Assembly: GCA_943704495.1 (NCBI GenBank)
Contig: CALSCR010001737.1
Span: 1-21,918 of the forward strand
From: Pigoraptor chileana
Taxonomy: Eukaryota > Opisthokonta > Filasterea
Direction: 5' to 3'
Length of the DNA stretch: 21,918 bases
The number at the start of each line of letters is the position of its first letter. Positions within the stretch are counted from its first letter, which is position 1. This document shows, one piece after another, positions 1 to 8,266 of this stretch. Both the position numbers and the translations under genes were made by a program. The notes under the pieces are model-generated. The model was not told the origin of the DNA. It searched no databases and saw only the letters and a list, made by a program, of their open reading frames with translations.

Positions 1-132
1 GGAGGGGGGGGGTGGGGGGAAATTCCGTCTGTTGCATCTCTTCAACGTAACACCAATATCAATATAGGGATGCAAAAACCATGCATGTAATCAATGGCTA
101 GTGTGTGAATATAAAAACAGGATGCAGCTCAC

Positions 133-3100
133 CTTGCGGCCGAATCGACCGGTCCGACCAATGCGGTGGAGATAGGTTTCGAAATCGATCTTGTTGTCCT
201 TCGTGAGGGGCAGGTCATAGTTGATGACGACATTCACCTGTTTTTGTTTCCAAAGTACATGAACGGGAGTGCGTGCGTTTGATTAATAGCGACTTCTAAG
301 TCATAGGGTACATGGATGATAAAGCCAAAACAAGAACGCACGCACAACACACACACACACACACCTGAAGAACGTCGATGCCTCGTGCGAGCACATTCGT
401 CGCAATCAACACCTTCGTCTTGCCCTCTCGGAAATCGTCGATGATGCGGTCACGCTCGGCTGCCTCTTGCTCTCCAGTCAGCTTGGAGACCTTGTGGCCC
501 GCACGCACCATCTGCGCAGCAAGCGAGTTCACCGTCTCTCGTTTCTGTAATATGGCAAAAGAGAGAGAAAAATGAAGAAAATGAGCACACACAACGACGT
601 AATATCAGAGACTTGAGAAATGGGACAAAACCAGAAAATGTATGAGAAAACAATGTGGATGCATATTACAATGGCGTCAATCACGTGTTGCGGTCGTGTG
701 TGGTCAAAAGAGCCGTCGATGAAGTAGCAATCGTATGAAGGCAAGTATTCCAATAATAGTCAACAAAAAGTGCAGCAAATGCGGTACAAACCACATTAAC
801 AGAAACAAAACATAAAAACAAATCAGCTCCTCCAAAAAGTCACGAAATGTGGACTAGACAACCACACACCAACAGACCAATAAACACAAAGACTGTGCGC
901 GAAGAAGTGGCTGTTTTTGGCAACAGGCATCATCAACTCGTTCCCGTCGACTTACTTGGCAAAAAATGACGACCTGGCCGACCGACACGAGCCCATAAAT
1001 ATCAGAGAGCGTCGGAAATTTCGACTGTTCGTTCGGGCAGTCGAGGTAGTAATTTTTGATACCCTCGAGGCTGAGTTCCTCGCGCTTTAAGCAAATGATA
1101 TTTGCCTTGGGACCGACGATGCGCTGCGCAAATTCCATAACTTTGGGCTTGAAGGTTGCCGAGAACAGCAGGATCTGAATGTCAGGTCGGAGGAGCCTGT
1201 TTTTGATAGCGTTTTTGATAGCGTTTGGGTTTGTGTTTGTTTGTGTTTGTGTTTGTGTTTGTGTTTGTGTTGGGGCAGCAGCAAAGTGTGGAATTTTCGA
1301 GGTCAATGAGCAGTATATTCGGTACAATCGGATGAGGATGTGACATTACAGTAGACGCGAGAACGGCGCACCGCGCTGACAAACGCACACAGTATCACAC
1401 ATACTCTCATACGACCTCTCTCTTGTGGAATACAAGAGCATTGCTCAAATAAGCTGCCTTGAATCCTACGATTCTCTCAGTCTATCTCAGTCATAGTCCA
1501 ACTAGCCCATGGACACGACACCCAAAACACTGTCGTCATCGCACACACACATATATATACACACACACTCTCTCTCTCTCTCTCATACGCACACACACAC
1601 ATGCACAGACACACAAAAGCAAAACCGACGCAACACATCCGCGGCACAGCCAAAATGCACACCCGCCCACAGCCACTCACTTCTTAATGCGCACAGACTG
1701 GTCGCCCATGCCCTGCAAGTCGATCATTTGATCCGCTTCGTCGCATACAAGAATGTTAACCGTCTTGGGATCGAACTTCCGCTTGGTGATCCACTCGAGA
1801 ATTGTGCCCGTCGTGCCCACGATAACTTGCTCAGTGATCTTTCCTCCAACTGATTTTTTGGGGTTGTTTTCGATATGTTGGGTTTCACGGCGTTGAAGTT
1901 GTGGGTATAAAATAAAGTTGGAAGTTCGTACACACAGGAAAACGAGAAATAAGAAATCTGAACACTCCACAGATGGTGGAAAGTACAGAACATACACACG
2001 AACGCATACATCCACACACACACACATACCAACAGCATCCTTGATGGCAAACGTGACTTTGATGCCCGTAAACTGCTTCATCTGATTGACGACATCGCCA
2101 ATCTGACGAGCGAGTTCACGGGTGGGCGCAAGGCACAATGCCTGTGTTATGCAGCAGATAAGAAAGAGATGGGGTGAGGGACAGAGAGATTGAATCAGTG
2201 CCGATAACGAGAGCCATGAGACAGAAAAAGAGAAAGGAGAAGAGGAACAAAACGGAGCGAGTTATACACACATGCATACACACATGCACATACGCACACA
2301 CACACCTGCGGGTACTCCTTTGATTCGTCGATCCTGCTGAGCATTCCCAGTGTAAACGCAGCGGTTTTGCCTGTGCCAGACTGCGACTGCCCAATGAAGT
2401 TCTGAGGACTGCCCGGCGCAGGTCACGTGGTGCATGGGAGGGTGCACATATATGAATTGAAGTAACGAGTCAGACGCGCGCTCGAGAGCGTAATTTGTAC
2501 AATATGAAGCACTATGGAAGTCTAACCGTTTGTAGAACAAAACAAGACAATACAAACAAACGGCCTAGCAGGTTTTGCAGAGAGACGTAAGAAAAGTATA
2601 TGTGTTGTTATTAAAAGATTCATGTGCCTCTGCCTGTTTTCTTCGGAAATGTTTCTGGGTCATGCACACCACGGTCACACAAACAAGCACAGATCTTCAC
2701 AGTCAACTTCCACTCACGGATTCCTGAGGATCATGGGCAGTGCCTTCTCTTGGATTTTGGACGGTTTGTTAAACTTCATCGCATAAACGCCCTTGAGCAG
2801 CTCGGGACGACTGATGTGACGACACGAACGATATGCAGCAGCACGGGTCAGAGATGATTAGTCAGCAATAAAGGCATGTACACTCACACACACACGGTTT
2901 CGAGTGCACGACGACGACATGGCTAATATAATGAATCCGCTACACGACAGCCAATATGCAGCAATACTCATTCAAGGCAAAAGACGCCACACAAGCACAC
3001 TCATGGAGCATATGTATATAAATATACCAACAACATGCTGCACACGCCAACATATCCAAAAAATCAAATGGGGGATCTCAGGCCAATTCGAACATTAAGG

Positions 3101-3814
3101 GCCACTCACAGGTTGAGCTCCTCAAAAGAGGTGACAGAATAGAGGGGCGAGTTGGGGTCGCTCTGTTGCACTTGCACCTCGCCACTCCAATCGATAAGAC
3201 CGCCGCCGGCATATTTCTTGTTCGTCAGATCAATGCCACCCGCATCTGCTGCGCAAGCCGCATTCCCAGAGTTGAAAAATGTCATTTTTGGATTTGTAGT
3301 GTGTGTAAACGCACGTATAAATGTGTTTGCATGTGTGATGCATGGGCGCCTGTGCATGCATGTGTCAGCCACACATGCATGGGCCCATGGTCGCGTGTGT
3401 GTGTGTGTTGTGTGTGAGTGAGTGTATAACATATACATGTGTGTGGTTGAATGCAACGCACCGTCATCATCCTCGGGGTCCACTTTGGCAATGGCGAGGG
3501 AGTCAACCTGGAAATAGCATGAACAATCAGGGATAGTTCAGACAAAAAAACAAACAAAAAACAGGAGAAACAAAGAAACACACAATCATTCGCGGTTAGC
3601 CGTTTGACGGATCCACCTTGCTTGGTTCACAAGTTGCCAAACTGAAACTGACCTGCTTAGCCAAAGCCTCGTCTGCGTTCGATTTCGCATCGGGGGCGGG
3701 CGTCGAAGGGGCGCTATCCTCTTCGTCTGCCCACTTCCCCGTCTTTAGAGTGATAGTAAGCGCGGGAGAGTCGGATGATCCAGCGGCCGCAGGGGTTGAC
3801 GAAGGCTCCGCCAT
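133..3814 (-). CDS. DDX19: DDX19/Dbp5-type DEAD-box RNA helicase (3' end outside window)
   Basis: ATP-dependent RNA helicase of the Dbp5/DDX19 family, which in characterised eukaryotes remodels mRNPs at the cytoplasmic face of the nuclear pore during mRNA export. Exons read on the minus strand: 3814-3653, 3507-3462, 3248-3110, 2810-2718, 2408-2306, 2141-2030, 1849-1681, 1196-956, 544-365, 237-133. All nine introns are GT-AG and the phases join without a break, giving 450 residues. Visible motifs: Q-motif region [11 protein letters not shown] (~133-143), motif I SQSGTGKT (155-162), PTRELARQ (~187), DEAD (255-258), SAT (287-289), ARGID (~409) and HRIGRTGR (439-446). The start is the ATG at 3814 in context AATAATGG. 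The N-terminus is a Ser/Pro/Ala-rich tail, and [10 protein letters not shown] resembles the start of other Dbp5 proteins. DDX19 is usually about 480 residues, so 30-50 residues are missing beyond the donor at 132; the C-rich sense tract at bases 1-30 looks like the polypyrimidine tract before the next exon. Oddities: motif Ib reads GTTGT instead of GTPGT, and exon 3 has a CAGCAG acceptor. Confidence 0.93.
1199..1290. repeat. 12-nt tandem duplication plus GTTTGT-type array in DDX19 intron 7
   Basis: The unit gtttttgatagc occurs twice back to back (1199-1210 and 1211-1222). It is followed by an imperfect (gtttgt)n array up to about 1276. On the sense strand of the helicase gene this is an A/C-rich stretch ending directly at the acceptor of exon 8 (AAAAACAG), so this 3' splice site has no polypyrimidine tract. 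Confidence 0.85.
1542..1616. repeat. (CA)n/(TA)n/(CT)n microsatellite in DDX19 intron 7
   Basis: Compound simple repeat made of CA runs, a short TA run, about nine CT units, then CA again. It lies close to the donor side of the 484-nt intron between exons 7 and 8. Read in the direction of the gene it is TG/AG-rich. Confidence 0.9.
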
Positions 3815-4177
3815 TATTGTGGCAGCAAATTACTCTATTGTGACAGGTGATTCGAGGGATCACAACGAAGTGAGGGAGTACAAATGAGATTGAGGAAAGA
3901 TTGAGCCGTAATAGCAGCCAGCAGAGGTGTAAAATAGATGAGCAGCCAGCGCTCAAAGTTCGACGTTAAGAATGCCCTTACGTCACGATTGCGACAGGAT
4001 TTCTGCAGTCGTCTTTAAGCTTCCTTTCATGCTCACCTCTGAACAGTTGAAAATGGAGCCCAAAAAAAACACCAGCAGTTTTTAGCTGCATACACAAAAA
4101 AACAGATGTGAGAAAAGAGAGGGCTTATTAATCCAACCAAGAGTATGTTGCTGTGCGGCACATGGCACACTGTCGGA

Positions 4178-4207
4178 TCGGCCCACTGACCGTGCACGGT
4201 TGGCCGA
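4178..4207. promoter_or_regulatory. Nested dyad: 12-bp palindrome inside 6-bp inverted arms
   Basis: ACCGTGCACGGT (4189-4200) is a perfect 12-bp palindrome. It is bracketed by TCGGCC (4178-4183) and its reverse complement GGCCGA (4202-4207). The outer spacing is asymmetric, 5 nt on one side and 1 nt on the other. It may be a dimeric transcription-factor site; the factor is unknown. Confidence 0.5.
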
Positions 4208-4212
4208 CGAAC

Positions 4213-4234
4213 ACGCACGTGATACGCACGTGAC
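4213..4234. promoter_or_regulatory. Two tandem E-boxes spaced one helical turn apart
   Basis: The 11-nt unit ACGCACGTGAT/C is repeated directly at 4213-4223 and 4224-4234. Each copy holds the E-box CACGTG (4216-4221 and 4227-4232), which is bound by bHLH or bHLH-ZIP factors in opisthokonts. The 11-bp spacing puts both sites on the same DNA face. It lies about 400 bp upstream of the DDX19 ATG and about 610 bp upstream of the orphan ATG. Confidence 0.5.
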
Positions 4235-4326
4235 ATTATTTACATATTAGCGAGATCTCGCTTGTGTTTGAATTTTCGGTGTCGTAACTGCCATGACAAC
4301 GTAAACTGTCGCCATTCTTCAAATTT

Positions 4327-4353
4327 CCGATTACGGACTGAATTCGTAATCGG
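4327..4353. repeat. Perfect 9-bp inverted repeat
   Basis: CCGATTACG (4327-4335) and CGTAATCGG (4345-4353) are exact reverse complements separated by 9 nt. It lies in the divergent promoter region. It could be a dimeric protein-binding site or a short hairpin; there is no T-run to suggest a terminator. Confidence 0.7.
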
Positions 4354-4537
4354 CCTTAGTTTGAAATTATTGCTATTGGCTGATACTGAGTGAATAAATA
4401 GATATAGTGGATTTTTCGAGTGCTGTTTACACTTTGGAGGTTTCCGTTTCGGTTTTTTTTGTATTGAAATCCCCATAGTAATTCCAGTCATCATTGGCGA
4501 GACGAGACCACTGCGCAACCGAGCGTGAAACACCGAG

Positions 4538-4570
4538 TACGCACGCACGCAAGCACGCACGCACACGCAC
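4538..4570. repeat. (ACGC)n-rich tract
   Basis: Imperfect tandem ACGC/AAGC tetranucleotides followed by mixed CA/CG steps. This alternating purine-pyrimidine, CpG-containing stretch lies about 290 bp upstream of the orphan start codon. Confidence 0.7.
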
Positions 4571-4844
4571 AGACACCATGCATGCACGCACGAAGCACGT
4601 TGCACTAGGTGAATTGTTGCGAGTGGTCGCAGTCTGTGCACGAGACACATTGCCACGCACGCCCCTTTCGTAGTTTGGGACAACTATTTCAGTGAACGGA
4701 AAAAACTAGGCAAGTGATTACAAAAACCCTTTCTTTAGGTAACAACCCTACCCTGAATGCGCGTTTGTCTCGAATCCATTTTTCCGGCGACGTTATTCGC
4801 ATCCGATTAACTCGGCTTGAGAGACAGACCGTGCGCACTCTCCA

Positions 4845-6485
4845 ATGGCAGCTGTGTGCATCCCGCAGCCCTTTGTTGCCATGGGAAGCTCGACAATAGT
4901 CCCCGCTTCGTCGTACAGATCTCACTCTTCGGACGACGAACATGCAATGTCACTTGTAGTGGACGGTGACGGCGACGATGCTGTGCACGGACACCACGAC
5001 GAGAGTGGCAGCCACTCTGGCTCTGCCGACCTAACGACAAGTGATGACGACGCCGTTGATATGAGCGAATCGCTTCCCGCGCACATCACGATTGCTGGCA
5101 TCACCGATCAACTGAGGAATCTCTGCAAGGTCATGCACGACACTATTCCCAACCTGCAACAAAACGCCGTCTACGAGGTCTCGAAGTGGATCAACTATCC
5201 CGTGCAAGTCCTCGTGTCGGATCTGCATCGCCCGGCTGACGATTTTGGGCGTTATTATATGAGCACGCGCAGTATTGGCGAGTTTGTGCTTCACATTCTC
5301 TCTGCGAACATGACCGTCAAGACAAACATCACTACGACCATTGTGCGCAAGTTCAAAGCCGTGAATCCTGATCTCTCCAAGTACGGACTGCTTGTCAAGA
5401 CTCTGGGACAGAAGCCCGAGAAGAGCTTTCTTGTGCAGACGATCCCGATGCAGTCGGAGCAGGTGTCGGCCGCCGGAAAGGGACGCGGTTCTCACCAAAA
5501 CTCGCGTGGCACCTCGTACTATTGGCCGTTCTGGCAGATCCCTCGTATCGTGCAACCACTCATCCACACGATCCGCCGGTCAAAGGCCTTTCGTGACATT
5601 CAGTACATGCCCCCGGGCGCGACTCCTGCGCCGCAGACGGCCACACCTCCCACACCAGTCGCAGCGCTCCCGATGCACGTTGGGGCGTCGTCTGGATACA
5701 AGACACCCCCACGCACACCAACACGCCAGAACTCTGAACTGACGAAAGGATCCGCGCGCAAGAAGTGTCGCTCTGTGTCTCTCTCGAGCGATGAAGGCGC
5801 ACCGACTGTTCCTGCGGGCCTGTCCTCGCCACTCATTGTCTCTGCAAACGGGCGCACGAAGACAACTCCGCGGAGCAAGAAGCAGCGAGATCGCTCTCCC
5901 GAGAACAAACCGGACATACGGGTGCAGCTTGCTCCCCGGATGTCGAGCCGTCGCGGGCGGGACGATTCGGACAGTGACGAGCGGAGTGAGTGCGAGGAGG
6001 AGTTTCTGAGGAACATGCGTGCTCCAATGGTCCCAGCATCAGCACCTCTCTCGAACGCATCGTCTATGTTTGCAAAAAGCGCGGACGCCACCTTGTTTTC
6101 CATTGGCGCACCTGCGACGACAACAACAACAGCAACGACAACAAGAACGCCGACACCCGGCATGTCTGCACTTTCCGTGCAGATGACAATGGCAGCGGGG
6201 GCTGTTCACAAGCGGCATCCGTCTGGCAGCGAGGACTCTGGACTCGGATCGGGTCCTGACGACTGCAGGACGGCTGCAGCACTTGCGAGCTCAAACACAA
6301 GCACAAACGTGCTCTGGTCAGAGTCAAGACAAAGGGACTATATGCGTGCGGATGAGATTGAGCGGTCGATCGAGGCGAAGCGTGCAAAGATCGAGGAGTA
6401 CAACAACATTCTTGTTGGACTTTTGTTTGAGGTTGCGCAGGAGGAGCAGGCCCTCAAGATGCTCCGGGGATCTCTCGCGTCATAG
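4845..6485 (+). CDS. Orphan single-exon phosphoprotein-like gene, 546 residues
   Basis: An uninterrupted ORF of 546 codons, by far the longest in the window and the only long gene here without introns. The family is not recognised. Residues 1-78 are acidic and Ser/Asp/His-rich. Residues 79-200 look folded, with regular hydrophobic spacing. Residues 255-350 hold many proline-directed sites (PPTP, TPPRTPTR, TTPR, RSPE) and basic clusters (ARKKCR ~304, PRSKKQR ~342) that could be nuclear signals. Residues 424-434 are Thr-rich, from an ACA-type codon repeat. Residues 464-469 read DSGLGS, matching the DSGxxS phosphodegron pattern known for beta-TrCP substrates. Residues 500-540 look helical and could form a coiled coil. 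The start is the first ATG (4845); a second in-frame ATG at 4881 has an even better context (gccATGG). Nuclear, kinase-regulated function is inference only. It faces away from DDX19 across the shared promoter region. Confidence 0.85.
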   Translation: MAAVCIPQPFVAMGSSTIVPASSYRSHSSDDEHAMSLVVDGDGDDAVHGHHDESGSHSGSADLTTSDDDAVDMSESLPAHITIAGITDQLRNLCKVMHDTIPNLQQNAVYEVSKWINYPVQVLVSDLHRPADDFGRYYMSTRSIGEFVLHILSANMTVKTNITTTIVRKFKAVNPDLSKYGLLVKTLGQKPEKSFLVQTIPMQSEQVSAAGKGRGSHQNSRGTSYYWPFWQIPRIVQPLIHTIRRSKAFRDIQYMPPGATPAPQTATPPTPVAALPMHVGASSGYKTPPRTPTRQNSELTKGSARKKCRSVSLSSDEGAPTVPAGLSSPLIVSANGRTKTTPRSKKQRDRSPENKPDIRVQLAPRMSSRRGRDDSDSDERSECEEEFLRNMRAPMVPASAPLSNASSMFAKSADATLFSIGAPATTTTTATTTRTPTPGMSALSVQMTMAAGAVHKRHPSGSEDSGLGSGPDDCRTAAALASSNTSTNVLWSESRQRDYMRADEIERSIEAKRAKIEEYNNILVGLLFEVAQEEQALKMLRGSLAS

Positions 6486-7144
6486 GGCGAGCACCGCACC
6501 CTGCAACGAGATCACGTTCACTTGTTTGTTTGCACTCACTTTCCTCTCCTGTTGCCTTTATTGTGTCGGTCCTCATGTCTGCCGTTGTTGCCGCTGCGTT
6601 GCGTTTTCTCCTTGGTCTCATTTGCCCGCTTTGCGTCTCGCGCACGTTGTACAGTCTTGCTTTATCATTCGTCACATCATGCCCCTGTCTGGTGTATGTG
6701 TGCCGTCCTCCTCTCTATCTGCACTGTCTTGGGTGTCGCATACTGCGATCACATCCGTCGACTTCGTCTACTGTAATTTCCTGTGTTGTCTGCCTATTAC
6801 GTCAGTCTCGCTCGCGTTCCGGTTGCGCCTTTGTCTGTCGCGCCGATGAAACTATTTAACAAGCGCTTTTATTCCATCAACTACCTCTGAACAGTGCCTG
6901 TTGTGACTGAAAGTTGCCAGAGTTAGCAGTGGGCATTGTATTTGTTTTAAAAGGGCTGGCCTTGTTAACATAACATTGGCATTGTTGGATCAACACATCA
7001 CAGCGGTACTGCGTATCATAGGCACAGCTACCGAAGCCCATTCAGGTACACTCTGAAGCCTGTGCCCTGACCGTCTATGTCTGAGGCGCACTACTGATCA
7101 AATTTCAAGTCGGCGCGTGACGATTGCGTCATGTTGTACCATGG
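6486..7144. other. 3' flank and spacer after the orphan gene
   Basis: A pyrimidine-rich (T/C) stretch to about 6850, then mixed sequence. The open frames on the plus strand here are composition-driven, hydrophobic and overlap one another in all three frames, so none is called. No AATAAA is present; the 3' end of the orphan transcript is not resolved. Confidence 0.5.
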
Positions 7145-8084
7145 ATGCGTGTGACTCTCGGCCTGCCAGTGATCGCGGCTCTGTGGGGGCCCCGGCAGCC
7201 ATTCTGCAGGAGTTCCATCTGACCGTATTACAAAAGCCATCAGTCCCAATTACAATCGCCGTCGGCCGGCGGCAGCGTCCGGCGTCGGTTTGCAGGGCCG
7301 AACTACAGATTGGTGCTGTACAACAGCCCCGCTAACGAGCGCAACATCACCGGGTCCAGTATGAACCCGATGGAGTTTTGGAGGATTGCATATGCCGACC
7401 GCCTGGCCGACATGACACGGGCCGATGCGATGCAAACTTTACGCAGCTCTGCTATTGTCCGTCACTGTACGACTACTTCGTCTCACAGAACCAGACGATT
7501 TTGGTCATGGATGTTGTGGAGAATATGAACAACGCAAAGGCGGTGCTCTTCAATGCGACCTTTGATGGAATCGATCCGGTCACAATTCGCGTCCGGAGCC
7601 CGAAATTCTGTTGCGGGACCATTTCGTATTTTAGAAGCGTGTTAACTTGCCGACAGTAAGTGGGGCGCGTTTGATTATTACAAAGAAGATCCAGCCGGTC
7701 GGAGCCAGCCATGCTCGCGGTCACGCTATCACGCAAGTCTACGGCGATGGCGCTTGCTGGAGTGGCTGCTTTTATCTTGGGGAGGGATATGGCGTGGCGG
7801 GGCCCACTGCAGACTCAAACTGGGAATCCCGTGGTACGACTTCTGTGATGCTCAATCTGGGACTGTCTGTGGATACCACCGCTTTTGCAAATGGACACAC
7901 CCGAGTCAAACGTGTAACTCGTTACTTGTCTGTCTACGAGAGGGCCGTTGCCTGTTCTGGAGTCATACAAACTGACAGAATGGTGCCATCGCCTAAGTGG
8001 GGCAGTCTAAGGTACAGTAAGGAAGGCCTCAACTGCGACTGCGCTCTCGGTGGGAGATGGATGATACCGAATCAGTGTTCGTAG
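7145..8084 (+). pseudogene. Cys-rich secreted-protein-like coding trace with shifting frame
   Basis: No single reading explains this stretch, but each plus frame is open in turn with protein-like content. In frame of 7145 the ATG opens a signal-peptide-like start (MRVTLGLPVIAALWG) that hits TGA at 7220; the same frame then runs open from 7223 to about 7528. In frame of 7336 a Cys- and N-glycosite-rich segment (NFT, NQT, NAT; several CxC and CC) runs to TAA at 7659. In frame of 7647 a further Cys/Trp/Gly-rich segment runs to TAG at 8084 (NCDCALGG near the end). In frame of 7754 a stretch with six evenly spaced Cys (about 7830-7975) overlaps it. The donor-like CA|GTAAGT at 7656 suggests that part of this could be splicing. 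I recognise no family. Options are a decayed gene for an extracellular protein, a gene with small unresolved introns, or assembly indels. The 3' end converges on the V-ATPase gene. Confidence 0.35.
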
Positions 8085-8266
8085 AAGGTTTGTGTGGGCA
8101 TCAATTCTCACGCAATCAAGCGGCAACATTGTATTTCACGCACGCAGAGACGGCAGCGACTGACAGCGGCATAACTGACACGGGAGCGATGGCGCCAAAC
8201 AACAAAAAAAGCATTTAACAAAACGTTTTTTCGCACACCGCAAACGGTTGAGAGAGCACACACTCT

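Larger units (their letters stand above)
3815..4844. promoter_or_regulatory. Divergent promoter region between the DDX19 and orphan genes
   Basis: About 1 kb without a supported coding exon separates two outward-facing start codons, so it must hold both 5' UTRs and promoters. No TATA box stands out. It contains a CRE-like TTACGTCA (3978-3985), the dyad elements listed separately, and an (ACGC)n-rich block at about 4538-4570. The ORFs crossing it read through repeats and show no family signature. Confidence 0.6.

Noticed and set aside
5031-5567. 178-residue minus-strand ORF opposite the orphan gene
   Set aside because: Antisense shadow of a GC-rich coding region; no splice or family support.
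6283-6859. Several overlapping plus-strand ORFs after or over the end of the orphan gene
   Set aside because: They are out of frame with the 546-codon gene or lie in T/C-rich 3' flank. Their hydrophobic content is a composition artefact.
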